From Splendidivirga corallicola (lineage in GTDB: Bacteria; Bacteroidota; Bacteroidia; Cytophagales; Cyclobacteriaceae): DNA of 64,000 nt. Each line of letters starts with the position of its first letter. The stretch's first letter is position 1. The stretch lies in the NCBI GenBank assembly GCA_030442035.1, contig JAUJEA010000005.1, positions 124,001 to 188,000 on the forward strand, in the 5' to 3' direction. Shown here piece by piece: positions 19,750-29,300 of the stretch. The position numbers and the translations under genes are program-made. The notes under the pieces were generated by a model. That model made no database searches, was not told where the DNA came from, and saw only the letters and a list, made by a program, of their open reading frames with translations.

Positions 19750-22700
19750 ATGTCGAGTAGAAAGGCCATTTTCAGCGCATGCATCAGCCTTATTTTAAGC
19801 ATACCGTTATATGCGCAACAACAGACAAATAATTCTGTATTATCAGATGGTCAATTCTATAAGTTTGCCATTAAAAAAAATGGGGTTTATAAACTTACTT
19901 ATGAATTCCTTGAAGAAGTGGGTGTTGATGTGGAGCTTGTCGACCCAAAACAAATAAAAGTCTATGGAAATGGGGGTGGTATGTTGCCACAAAAAAGTAG
20001 CACATTTCGATATACCGACTTAATCGAAAATCCTATTCTTGTTATTGGCGAGGACGACGGTGTATTTGATCGGGAAGATTATATACTTTTCTATGGCGAA
20101 GGATCGAGCAAACATTTCTATGATGCTGAAAATGCCCTGTTCAGAACAACACAACACTTATATGATACTGCTAATTACTATTTTCTGAATATCAGTGACA
20201 AACCTGGAAAACGGATAACAACTGTTCATGAGAGCCAGGAAAAGGGTGTTGCAATCAACACTTTCAATGACTTCATTTATCATGAATCTGAGCTCATCAA
20301 TGTTATTGGTTCGGGTCGACTATGGTTTGGAGAGGAGCTTAACGATGAAAATCCCAATTTACAATTTCAATATAATATTCCGGGTTTGCTTGATAATTCA
20401 CAGATTTCACTGGATGTTGCTGTGATGTCGAGATCGAATATGGCCAATACATTCAACTTTCAACTGAACAACTTAAATGTCGGTAGTTTAAAAGTGGCCT
20501 CTGTCAATTCTCTTACTTACGGGAAACAAGCCGAGACGAATGATGGCATATTTGAAATGACCAATCAAGGAATAAATGATGTAATTAAGTTCGCTATACA
20601 ATATGATGATCCCTCCGGGAATTCGGGTTATCTTGATCATTTTAATATTAACTTCGAACGACGATTACAGCTCTATGAGGGCCAAACTATTTTCCGATCT
20701 ATTGGCAGCACCCAAAATGATATATCAGAATTTATTATTGATCAGGTTCATGGGCAATGTTTGATTTGGGACATAACCGATCCTCTGAAACCAAAAAAAC
20801 AGGATTTTAGCCTTAGTGGATCTTCAGGAAGCTTCTCAACTGCTACCGAAAAATTGAAGGAATTTGTGGTATTCGATCCATTGCTTGCCGAGGCTCCTGA
20901 TTTCATCGAGAATGTGAACAATCAAAATCTTCATTCTCTTGCTGCTCCCAACCTGTTGATTATCATAAATGAATTATTTTTCGAGGAAGCACAACGCCTG
21001 GCTGATTTTCGAAAGAAACATGATGGTTTATCAGTGGAAGTTGTTCAATTAGATCAAATCTACAATGAATTTTCTTCCGGCAAACAGGATGTCTCAGCCA
21101 TTCGGGATTTCATCCGTCTGTTGTATAAAAAGGACAATAATTTAAAGTATGTGCTGCTTTTCGGAGATGCTTCTTATGATTATAAAAACGTCAACGAAGG
21201 AAATACCAATTTTGTACCCACCTACCAATCCAGAAATTCTCTTCACAATGTTCACAGTTATGTTTCTGATGATTATTTTGGTTTTTTAGAAGACCACGAG
21301 GGAGAATGGATTGAAAGTAATTTTATTAATAATCATGATTTGGATGTGGGGGTTGGAAGGTTACCGATCACAACTACTCAGGAAGCAAAGCTCATTGTCG
21401 ACAAATTAATTCATTATAGTGCAGGACAGGAAAGTCTTGGAGATTGGCGTACCAAAATAGCCTTTGTTGCAGATGATGGCAATGCAAGTAAATTTCAGTA
21501 TCAATCAGACTACCTGGCCTCCTTTGTGGAAGATACCTATAAAAATTATACCGCAGATCGCGTTTTCATTGATGCTTTTCCCAAGGTCAAAGAAGGTAAT
21601 TTCACAAAATCACAAGAGGTGAGACAAAGGATCAATGAACATTTGGACAATGGTGTACTTATTCTCGATTATATAGGTCATGGTGGTGAAACGGCCTGGA
21701 CCAATGATGGGATATTGGACATAGAGATGGTCAAAGGCTGGGAGAACTGGAATAATTTGCCAATTTTTCTCACGGCTACATGTGAATTTGGAAGATTCGA
21801 TGAATGGCAAAGAAGATCAGGAGCCGAACATGCTTTGTTAAATCCTAAAGGTGGCACCATAGCCCTGCTTACTACCTCAAGACCTGTTTTTATTAATACA
21901 AATTTCGATATCAGCAAAGCTTTTTATGAGTCCGTCCTTGAGCCTATCGAGGGAGCACCTCCCCGGCTGGGTGATATTATGAGAAAAACCAAAAATGCGG
22001 CGATTGCCGGTATCAATAACAGAAACTTCACTTTATTGGGAGACCCTTCCATGCAACTTGCCTACCCTAAAGAGGAAATTGTCATCACCAAAGTGAATAA
22101 TATACCTGCATCCGGAGAACTGACGCTTGACCCTTTGTCAAAAATTACCATTTCGGGAGAAGTCAGAAACCGGGATTTAAAGGATGAGCATTTTAATGGT
22201 GTTCTTGAAATTCAAGTATTTGGCGAAAAAAGTGAGGTTACAACATTAGGTAATGATGGGAATCCGGTTATGTCCTTCAAAAATTGGGAAGATATTCTAT
22301 TCAAAGGAAAGTTCAGCGTTAAAAATGGGCATTTTGAATTCGATTTTATTTTGCCCGGCTCTTTGACAAACGGCATTCAAAATGGAAGAATAAGTCTTTA
22401 TGCAAAACATAATGATAACATTATTGATGCTGCAGGTTCCAGGGAAGATGTGCTTATTTCAGACAGATCCGGTCCTGTTACCGATGTTTTGGGACCGGAA
22501 ATAAAACTATTCATTGACCACAAGGACTTCAAATCGGGAGGTAATGTCTCCAATAACATCAAATTAATTGCTGAATTATTGGATGAAAGCGGAATCAACA
22601 CTTCCGAACTTTCTGGAAAAGGGATCAAGGCCATATTGGATGGAGATGAGACCAATATTTTCCATTTAAATGATTTCTATGAGACCTCATTGGACAATGT

Positions 22701-23142
22701 AACAGAGGGACATTTGCAATTCCCAATCAATGATATTGTTGAAGGTAAACACTTCCTGCGTTTGGAGGCTTCGGATCTTTTTGGTAATACCTCATCTAAA
22801 ACTATCGAATTCAATGTCGTGGAAGAAGGGACGGTTCTATTACAAAACCTGGAAGTATTTCCTAATCCATCCAGGTACCACACTGATTTTTCCTTTACGT
22901 TTAAAAACCCGGGAGAGGAACTGAAAGTGATTATCCTTATTTATAATTCGCATGGAAAGGTCATAAAAGTCATTGAAGAAACGCTTACGGATCTGATCAA
23001 CTCCACTCAAACCATTCGCTGGGACAGAACGGATGATCGAGGGCGTGTTGTTAAATCGGGCATTTATGTGTACGCCTTTTATTTCAGATCAATTTTCAAC
23101 AGACAAGCCAGTAAGCGCGGCAAGATCATGGTAATGGATTGA
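19750..23142 (+). CDS. porU: type IX secretion system sortase PorU-like, C25 family
   Basis: An 1130-residue protein; ATG at 19750 gives a signal peptide (FSACISLILSIPLYAQ). The centre is a gingipain-like C25 domain with DFIRLLYKK, VLLFGDASYDY, the catalytic His in YIGHGGETAW (H644) and the catalytic Cys in LTATCEFG (C678). An Ig-like region follows. The C-terminal 90 residues form a T9SS-type domain starting LEVFPNPS and ending RGKIMVMD. PorU cleaves sorting domains from T9SS cargo and attaches them to A-LPS at the cell surface. Length and architecture fit PorU, but the usual neighbour porV is not adjacent. A secreted C25 peptidase other than PorU is the alternative. Confidence 0.87.
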   Translation: MSSRKAIFSACISLILSIPLYAQQQTNNSVLSDGQFYKFAIKKNGVYKLTYEFLEEVGVDVELVDPKQIKVYGNGGGMLPQKSSTFRYTDLIENPILVIGEDDGVFDREDYILFYGEGSSKHFYDAENALFRTTQHLYDTANYYFLNISDKPGKRITTVHESQEKGVAINTFNDFIYHESELINVIGSGRLWFGEELNDENPNLQFQYNIPGLLDNSQISLDVAVMSRSNMANTFNFQLNNLNVGSLKVASVNSLTYGKQAETNDGIFEMTNQGINDVIKFAIQYDDPSGNSGYLDHFNINFERRLQLYEGQTIFRSIGSTQNDISEFIIDQVHGQCLIWDITDPLKPKKQDFSLSGSSGSFSTATEKLKEFVVFDPLLAEAPDFIENVNNQNLHSLAAPNLLIIINELFFEEAQRLADFRKKHDGLSVEVVQLDQIYNEFSSGKQDVSAIRDFIRLLYKKDNNLKYVLLFGDASYDYKNVNEGNTNFVPTYQSRNSLHNVHSYVSDDYFGFLEDHEGEWIESNFINNHDLDVGVGRLPITTTQEAKLIVDKLIHYSAGQESLGDWRTKIAFVADDGNASKFQYQSDYLASFVEDTYKNYTADRVFIDAFPKVKEGNFTKSQEVRQRINEHLDNGVLILDYIGHGGETAWTNDGILDIEMVKGWENWNNLPIFLTATCEFGRFDEWQRRSGAEHALLNPKGGTIALLTTSRPVFINTNFDISKAFYESVLEPIEGAPPRLGDIMRKTKNAAIAGINNRNFTLLGDPSMQLAYPKEEIVITKVNNIPASGELTLDPLSKITISGEVRNRDLKDEHFNGVLEIQVFGEKSEVTTLGNDGNPVMSFKNWEDILFKGKFSVKNGHFEFDFILPGSLTNGIQNGRISLYAKHNDNIIDAAGSREDVLISDRSGPVTDVLGPEIKLFIDHKDFKSGGNVSNNIKLIAELLDESGINTSELSGKGIKAILDGDETNIFHLNDFYETSLDNVTEGHLQFPINDIVEGKHFLRLEASDLFGNTSSKTIEFNVVEEGTVLLQNLEVFPNPSRYHTDFSFTFKNPGEELKVIILIYNSHGKVIKVIEETLTDLINSTQTIRWDRTDDRGRVVKSGIYVYAFYFRSIFNRQASKRGKIMVMD

Positions 23143-23468
23143 AATCAATGGGCAATTAACAATGAATGATTAGTAATTGATTATTCGTTATCTAGAATTC
23201 CTTTTTTGCGTTGACTTTTTCAAAATTCAAAACTCACAACTCAAAATTCACCTCACTACTCATTACAAGCTATAGGAAAAAGTCAATAGCTAACCCCAAA
23301 CCTTTTGTCCGAACCGTGACATTGCCGGTCATCTTCACATTCGCTTAATAAGTTAACAATTAGTTATACACGAATTAAAGAAGGCGTGAATTGCAGTTAA
23401 CACTTGGAAGCTAACTTCGAGACAGTAATCAAGAACTAATTCATCATTTTAATCGAAAAATTACTAAC
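23143..23468. repeat. intergenic region with AT-rich repeat phrases
   Basis: The 326-nt gap after porU contains AATTAACAATGAATGATTAG-like and CAAAATTCAAAACTCACAAC-like near-tandem phrases. These belong to the AATTACGAATT/AATTCAAAATT class also seen at 16.25, 28.4 and 29.6 kb. The last ~100 nt probably hold the promoter of the PhoX-like gene. Confidence 0.5.
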
Positions 23469-25316
23469 ATGAGAAAAACTTACTCGCTCCTGCTATGCGC
23501 GTTGCTTATGAGCCTTAGCAGCCAGGCACAATACTTTTTTGATGTACGGGTTGACACGTCCTGGACACCTACTAAAGTTGTTTTACCACCATCTCCATTG
23601 AAATTCCAAATCATTTTCGTTGGACAGGATGACAAGGTACAAACAACAGCCACTTATGGTTTCGAAGCTGGAGAAGCACTAGCTAAACAAAATCATGACT
23701 TTATTGGATTTACTCCTGATAACGATTCGGATGACCTAGGTTGGGTAACCGTAAACCATGAAATGGTTGTTGCCAATGATAGTATTGGTGATGGCGGTGG
23801 CATGACCGTTTTCAAAGTAAGAAGAGATCCTATTACAGATGAAATTATCGTAGTTGATCAAACTTTGTCAGATGGACGAACCGGAAAATTCTTCAACATA
23901 GATTTCGTGAATACTGTTGGTGAAACAGGTATGAACTGTGGTGGTATCACTTCTTCTGCCGACGGAAGAATCTGGACTGCTGAGGAATGGTGGAGAAGCA
24001 GCAATTCCAGCATTTCTTCGCTTAGAAATCTGGATCCTTTTACCATAATGACAGACATTGTGGGTGATTTCAATGGAAAGACAATAGAAAAATATCAAAA
24101 CTTCAACTACATGGTTGAGGTAGATCCAAAAGAAGCTGTGGCTATCAGAAAACAGTACAACTGGGGGCGTCAGCCATTTGAAGGCGGAACAATTATGCCT
24201 GATAACCAAACCGTTTATTTAGGCGCAGATGCAACTCCAGGTATTTTCTCAAAATTCGTAGCCAAGACACCAGGTGATTTCACAGATGGTAAACTCTTTG
24301 CTTACAAACATGATGCAGAAGGAGAGCCGTGGGTAGAAATCTATAATACTTCTCTGGAAGATATGTTGAATTTCACTCAAAAAGCATTGGCCAAAGGGGC
24401 GACTATGTTCAATAGACTTGAGTGGGTCACCAATCATAATGGTAAAGTTTACATGACTGAAACAGGAAGAGATGGTATAGGCTCAAGATTTGAAAATGGT
24501 GCAAAAGCTGGTGGTGTTTTGGATTATCATTGGTTAGAGCCAGTCAGGCTACGCCATCCAAAAATGATCGATAAGCCGGATGATCAAGTAATTGACTTTG
24601 TCATGAGAGGCGGATTTAACGACTATTACGGAAGAGTATTGGAATTTGATCCAGCCACAGGTCAGGTAACTACTTATTTAGAGGGAGGTCCATTCTTTGA
24701 AGCTTCTCCGGAATTCAGCGCTTATCCTGAAAAACATCTTTCAAATCCTGATGGTTTGAATATTTTAAACGTGGATGGAAGAGCTTTCATGTTGATCTGC
24801 GAAGACCTTAATGGCACATCAAAAGGAAGAGTTCCTGCCGGAATTACTAACAGAACCTGTGAGCTTTACCTATTGGATATGACGGTTGAAAATCCTACCG
24901 TTGAAGATCTCACAAGAATCTCTGTGGTACCTTTAGGTGCTGAAGTTACTGGGGCACAGGCAACTCCCGACGGAAAGACTTTATTTGTGAACTCTCAGCA
25001 TCCTTCCTCTTCAAATCCTTATCCATATAATAACTCACTCACTTATGCGATCACTGGTTGGGACGGAGCAATTTCTGCCATCGATGACCTTGATGATCTA
25101 TCCTTCGAGCCATCTAAGAACTTCAGAATCTGGCCAAATCCGGTTGCAAGAGAGTTGAAATTCAATAAAGTAATTGATGCAGCCATTTACAATGCTAGTG
25201 GTCAAAGGTTGAAAGTATTCAGAAACCAACAAAGTATTGATGTTTCTGACCTTACGCCAGGTATGTACTTCCTAAGCACTAGTGAAGGAGAAACACAGAA
25301 ATTGGTTGTGAAATAA
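23469..25316 (+). CDS. secreted PhoX-like (DUF839) protein with T9SS sorting domain
   Basis: A 615-residue protein with signal peptide (SLLLCALLMSLSSQAQ). The body resembles PhoX/DUF839 phosphatases: GWVTVNHEM near the N-terminus, GMNCGGITSSADGRIWTAEEWW, MVEVDPKEAVAIRK, LEWVTNHNGKVYMTETGRDG and SNPDGLNILNVDGRAFMLICED. PhoX enzymes are Ca/Fe-dependent phosphomonoesterases; activity here is inferred only. The last 70 residues (FRIWPNPVARELKF to LVVK) are a type A T9SS C-terminal domain, so it is exported and likely surface-attached or released by the T9SS, whose sortase gene lies just upstream. A strong terminator follows. Confidence 0.86.
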   Translation: MRKTYSLLLCALLMSLSSQAQYFFDVRVDTSWTPTKVVLPPSPLKFQIIFVGQDDKVQTTATYGFEAGEALAKQNHDFIGFTPDNDSDDLGWVTVNHEMVVANDSIGDGGGMTVFKVRRDPITDEIIVVDQTLSDGRTGKFFNIDFVNTVGETGMNCGGITSSADGRIWTAEEWWRSSNSSISSLRNLDPFTIMTDIVGDFNGKTIEKYQNFNYMVEVDPKEAVAIRKQYNWGRQPFEGGTIMPDNQTVYLGADATPGIFSKFVAKTPGDFTDGKLFAYKHDAEGEPWVEIYNTSLEDMLNFTQKALAKGATMFNRLEWVTNHNGKVYMTETGRDGIGSRFENGAKAGGVLDYHWLEPVRLRHPKMIDKPDDQVIDFVMRGGFNDYYGRVLEFDPATGQVTTYLEGGPFFEASPEFSAYPEKHLSNPDGLNILNVDGRAFMLICEDLNGTSKGRVPAGITNRTCELYLLDMTVENPTVEDLTRISVVPLGAEVTGAQATPDGKTLFVNSQHPSSSNPYPYNNSLTYAITGWDGAISAIDDLDDLSFEPSKNFRIWPNPVARELKFNKVIDAAIYNASGQRLKVFRNQQSIDVSDLTPGMYFLSTSEGETQKLVVK

Positions 25317-25355
25317 GAGATTCTCTGATTTAATCCTCACATTGTTTATCCCTTT

Positions 25356-25385
25356 GAAGCCTGGGGCATCCCGACCCCAGGCTTC
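25356..25385 (+). terminator. rho-independent terminator after the PhoX-like gene
   Basis: A perfect 11-bp GC-rich stem (GAAGCCTGGGG at 25356-25366 pairing with 25375-25385), 8-nt loop, and a short T-rich tail (TTTC). It lies 40 nt past the stop codon and separates this gene from the peroxidase/CDF unit. Confidence 0.85.
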
Positions 25386-25486
25386 TTTCAACAAATTAAT
25401 CTGCAAGCACCGCTGGCTATCTTGAAGAGGTTGGTATGTATCGTAAATCGGGACACTAAAATATTTGTGACATAGAAGACACCTAT

Positions 25487-27454
25487 ATGAGAAAAGTTTA
25501 CCTAATACCCCACGCACTATTGATATTCTTTATTTGTATCTACATCAGCGCGTTTCAATCTCCGGAAAATAACATCAAGTCAGCCGATGTAGTATCAATC
25601 ATACAAGAAAAATATGAAGATGAAGTACTTGAGTTCGGTTCATCCCTTGATCACCTCAAACAAAAAATTGAATCACTGGATCAAACCAAGGAACGTACAA
25701 CAGCGTTAAAATCTGCGTTCTCAAAAACCAGGAATCAGTTTAAAAAAATTGAATTTCTTGCCGAATATTTTGACCCTGAATATATTAAGGATTATATCAA
25801 TGGTCCTCCTCTATCAAAGCTTGAGCGCAATTCCCCTCAGCTATCTGTGTTGGAACCGCAAGGTTTGCAGGTGCTGGAAGAAGTCATTTATGATGACGAG
25901 GTCTATGGAAAAAAAGAGGAACTTCATGAGTTGATCAGCAAACTTATTGATCATTATAATGAATTCAGCACTTATCAAAATAAGATCCATTTACAAGACC
26001 GACATATTTTTGAAGCCAGCAGGTATGAACTGATCAGGATCTTTACTTTAGGTGTCACAGGTTTCGATTCTCCGGTAGCACTCAATTCCATTGAAGAAGC
26101 TCATTATGCACTGACTTCAGTGTATGAAGCCGTGAAAAACTATTTCCCCCTATTGAATGATGAAGGAAAAGTTTTGGGAAAACAATTGGACCACCAGTTT
26201 CGGGAAACATTATCTTTCCTGGAAGAAAACAATGATTTCAATAGCTTCGATCGCCTTGTTTTTTTAAAGGAGCATATCAATCCACTTTTCAAACATGTAT
26301 TAGATGTCCAGTTGGCATTGCAGATTGAAACATATTATGAAACAACCCCTTTAACACAAAAGCATTCCATAAATTACTTTGCCACAGACATTTTTTCCAA
26401 CGATTTGCTTAATCCCTACTATTATCTGGATCTCACTGAAAAAAGGGATCATCAAAAAGTAATTGAGTTGGGCAAATATTTATTCTTTGATCCCATTCTT
26501 TCTCAAAACAATGAGCGTAGTTGCGCCTCCTGTCATAAACCTGAACTGGGTTTTAGCGACGGAAAGACAAAGAGCACGGCATTTAATTTTGAATCTACGG
26601 TAAAACGAAATTCACCTACGCTGATTAATTCCATTTATTCGGACAGGTATTTCTATGATTTGCGCGCCGAAGTGTTGGAAGAACAATTTGACCATGTAAT
26701 TCATGATCAAAAAGAATTCAGAACTACCTATCTCACCATTTTTAAAAAACTGGAAAAAAGCGAAGAGTATTTAAAGCTATTCAAAGAAGCCTTTCCTGAT
26801 CTTGCCAATGATCCCATTAAAAAATACACGTTAAATACCGCCTTGTCAGCCTACATAAAATCACTATCCGGATTTAACACACCATTTGATCAATATGTGA
26901 GGGGCGAAAGAAAAGAAATTGGCAAAAATGTGGCTGACGGTTTTAATCTTTTTATGGGAAAAGCAGGCTGTGGAACCTGTCACTTCGCTCCTGTTTTCAA
27001 TGGTTCTGTTCCTCCGACTTTTCATGAGTCTGAATCTGAGGTACTTGGTGTCCCCGCTACAGCTGATCTCAACAATACAACACTGGATACAGATCTTGGA
27101 AGGTATAGTGGAGTACTTAAAGAAGCAGCGGATATTTACAGACATTCTTTCAAAACAACCACTGTGAGAAACATAACCCTGACGGCTCCCTATATGCATA
27201 ATGGCGTTTTTCAGTCACTGGAGGAAGTGGTTGAATTCTATGATCAGGGCGGAGGAGCTGGAATCAAGCTGGATGTTCCAAATCAAACACTTCCTCCGGA
27301 TCCATTGGAACTGACTGATAAAGAAAAAGGAGCACTGGTAAGTTTCATGAGGTCACTAACCGATACTACCGGGATGACATCCATTCCTGAAAGGCTTCCA
27401 AGATTTGAAAACAACGAAAAACTCAATAATCGTGTAATAGGAGGAAAATACTAA
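25487..27454 (+). CDS. di-heme cytochrome c peroxidase-family protein with long helical N-terminus
   Basis: A 655-residue exported protein. A signal/anchor helix (ALLIFFICIYISAF) is followed by about 270 mostly helical residues rich in Glu/Lys. A di-heme peroxidase (CcpA/MauG-like) domain follows, with C346-A-S-C349-H350 and C495-G-T-C498-H499, the inter-heme region and a C-terminal MHNGVF motif typical of the family. CCP enzymes reduce H2O2 or oxidise substrates in the periplasm. The N-terminal helical part recalls imelysin-like regions fused to such proteins in Bacteroidota (inference). Its TAA overlaps the ATG of the CDF transporter gene (TAATG), implying co-translation. Confidence 0.88.
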   Translation: MRKVYLIPHALLIFFICIYISAFQSPENNIKSADVVSIIQEKYEDEVLEFGSSLDHLKQKIESLDQTKERTTALKSAFSKTRNQFKKIEFLAEYFDPEYIKDYINGPPLSKLERNSPQLSVLEPQGLQVLEEVIYDDEVYGKKEELHELISKLIDHYNEFSTYQNKIHLQDRHIFEASRYELIRIFTLGVTGFDSPVALNSIEEAHYALTSVYEAVKNYFPLLNDEGKVLGKQLDHQFRETLSFLEENNDFNSFDRLVFLKEHINPLFKHVLDVQLALQIETYYETTPLTQKHSINYFATDIFSNDLLNPYYYLDLTEKRDHQKVIELGKYLFFDPILSQNNERSCASCHKPELGFSDGKTKSTAFNFESTVKRNSPTLINSIYSDRYFYDLRAEVLEEQFDHVIHDQKEFRTTYLTIFKKLEKSEEYLKLFKEAFPDLANDPIKKYTLNTALSAYIKSLSGFNTPFDQYVRGERKEIGKNVADGFNLFMGKAGCGTCHFAPVFNGSVPPTFHESESEVLGVPATADLNNTTLDTDLGRYSGVLKEAADIYRHSFKTTTVRNITLTAPYMHNGVFQSLEEVVEFYDQGGGAGIKLDVPNQTLPPDPLELTDKEKGALVSFMRSLTDTTGMTSIPERLPRFENNEKLNNRVIGGKY

Positions 27455-28371
27455 TGAATAATACGATAACCACATCAAATCCAATAAGTATTGCCGGAAA
27501 GAATATCAATCTTCCCGGCACCAAAATCAGTAAGAAAAAAGCACTGACCATCAGCATTTGCATTACGATCGCAGTGATGTTTATTGAAATATTGGCTAGC
27601 TATATTACCAATAGCTTAATGTTGTTCAGCGATGGGCTTCATATGCTTTCGCACGCGCTGTCCCTTGGTATTTCTTTAGCGGCCATCATCATTGCTACGA
27701 GAAAAGTCACCAATCGCTATCCTTTTGGTTTAGGTCGTGTTGAAGCCATTGCTGCCCTGGTGAACGGACTCGGATTAGCGCTTTTCACACTTTACATTTT
27801 TTACGAAAGCACTCTAAGGATCATATACCCATTGGAAATCAGTGTATCAGAAACTATTGGTGTGGCAATCCTGGGACTTCTGGTCAACTTAGCAACGGCA
27901 TGGATACTTTATCTTGCCGGTTTGGAAGATTTAAATACAAAGAGCGCCTTCCTGCATCTGCTTGCTGATACATTTTCTTCCGTTGCCATCATCATTGGTT
28001 GTATTGTTATCAGTTTCACAGATTGGTATATCATTGATCCTATCCTTAGCATCATTGTAGGTATTGTAATTGCCAAATGGGCATTGGGGCTAATACGTGA
28101 TGCTACACAAACATTACTACACAAAGTGCCTGATTCATTTGATCTTGAAGAGATTGAAAGAACGATCGTCAAAAATCATATTAAAGTAAAAGCAATTGAA
28201 AATCTCAAAATATGGGAACTATCAAATAATCAGTATTGCTGCATAGGTACTCTGCAAATCGCACCTATGTCGCTGGATCATGCATTTGAGGTAAAACAGA
28301 AAATCAAAGAGCAACTGAAACAAGAACATTCGCTTCATGAGGTATTGATTGAACTGCAGGTTGAAAATTAA
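27454..28371 (+). CDS. cation diffusion facilitator (CDF) metal exporter
   Basis: A 305-residue inner-membrane transporter with six predicted helices (for example ISICITIAVMFIEILASYI and VAILGLLVNLATAWILYLA) and a cytoplasmic C-terminal domain starting around LLHKVPDSFDLEEIE. CDF proteins export Zn, Co, Fe or Mn by proton exchange. The TM5 site HxxxD (HLLADTFSS) is intact, whereas the TM2 motif reads SDGLHMLSHALS, that is HxxxH instead of HxxxD. It starts at a TAATG overlap with the di-heme peroxidase gene, so a link between metal export and peroxide or iron handling is plausible but unproven. Confidence 0.92.
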   Translation: MNNTITTSNPISIAGKNINLPGTKISKKKALTISICITIAVMFIEILASYITNSLMLFSDGLHMLSHALSLGISLAAIIIATRKVTNRYPFGLGRVEAIAALVNGLGLALFTLYIFYESTLRIIYPLEISVSETIGVAILGLLVNLATAWILYLAGLEDLNTKSAFLHLLADTFSSVAIIIGCIVISFTDWYIIDPILSIIVGIVIAKWALGLIRDATQTLLHKVPDSFDLEEIERTIVKNHIKVKAIENLKIWELSNNQYCCIGTLQIAPMSLDHAFEVKQKIKEQLKQEHSLHEVLIELQVEN

Positions 28372-28592
28372 AGGGCCGTTTATTGAATGACGAATTTCAA
28401 ATGACGAATTACAATTGCTGATTCCTAATTTGAAATCTATCATTCAATGCCGTTTGATTTAGAAGAAAATCACAAAGCATTCAGGTGTCAGGTCTCAGCC
28501 TTTATGATGTTTTTTAGCCTACCAAAAGATTTTCTGATACCTGAAACCTGATATCTAAGGGCTTAACTTAATGGCAATAATTCGTAATTAAA
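28372..28592. repeat. intergenic repeat cluster between CDF and SDR genes
   Basis: Begins with an inverted arrangement of ATTGAATGACGAATTTCAAA-like and its complement (28381-28446). It continues with TCAGGTGTCAGGTCTCAG and ACCTGAAACCTGATATC phrases and ends with GCTTAACTTAATGGCAAT (28561-28578), which resembles the right terminal repeat of the MITE-like element at 31.2 kb. Confidence 0.65.
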
Positions 28593-29300
28593 TTAAATGT
28601 CTCCAAGCTGAGGTCTGAGGACAATTTCTTCTACTACCGTATTGGGTGACATAGTATAAGTACCATATATGGCCTCAGCAACATCCGTAGATTTCATAAA
28701 ACGCTCTTCGGGCAGGTCAACGCCCTCCCAGCTTGCCGTGTAGGTCGCACCGGGAATGACTGCAGTGACTCGAACACCAAATGCTTTCATTTCTTCTCTG
28801 AGGTTTTTGGTCATACCCAGTAATGCATATTTTGAAATGGAGTAAGAACCTCCGTTCTCATAAGGCTTAATACTAGCCACAGAACATATGTTAAAGATAT
28901 GCCCCGATTTTCTTGTTTTCATCCACCCTATCAATCCCCTGGTCATATAATAGGCACTATACAGATTTCCTTCAATCATAGCTTCAAGGCTCCCCTCCTT
29001 TTCTTCATGGATCGTTCCGGGGACAAAAAAACCAGCATTGTTAACCAGAACCTCTACTGGTCGTTTCAGGTTATTGACAAATTCTGCAAATGCCTTCACT
29101 TCTTCTTTGACTGAAAGATCCGCTTGCTTCGTATGTACCTCTATTTGAGGGTGCACAGCCTGAATGGCACTTTTTAAGTTATTTAGATCCTCTTCTTTTC
29201 TGGAACATGTAGCAATATCAAATCCATTCAGTGCAAATAGATCGATGATTGCTCGGCCAATACCCTTTGTACCTCCCGTGACCACCAATAACTTCTTCAT
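28593..29300 (-). CDS. short-chain dehydrogenase/reductase
   Basis: A 235-residue classical SDR, probably an NADP-dependent 3-oxoacyl or carbonyl reductase. Motifs are the cofactor loop VTGGTKGIGRAI, NNAGFF (NNAG), the catalytic Ser region FNICSVASI, and Y-x3-K in YSISKYAL. Length is normal. The gene is isolated, flanked on both sides by repeat-rich gaps, with terminal-repeat-like motifs in inverted orientation at 28561-28578 and 29381-29399. Substrate is unknown. Confidence 0.92.
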   Translation of the reverse strand: MKKLLVVTGGTKGIGRAIIDLFALNGFDIATCSRKEEDLNNLKSAIQAVHPQIEVHTKQADLSVKEEVKAFAEFVNNLKRPVEVLVNNAGFFVPGTIHEEKEGSLEAMIEGNLYSAYYMTRGLIGWMKTRKSGHIFNICSVASIKPYENGGSYSISKYALLGMTKNLREEMKAFGVRVTAVIPGATYTASWEGVDLPEERFMKSTDVAEAIYGTYTMSPNTVVEEIVLRPQLGDI

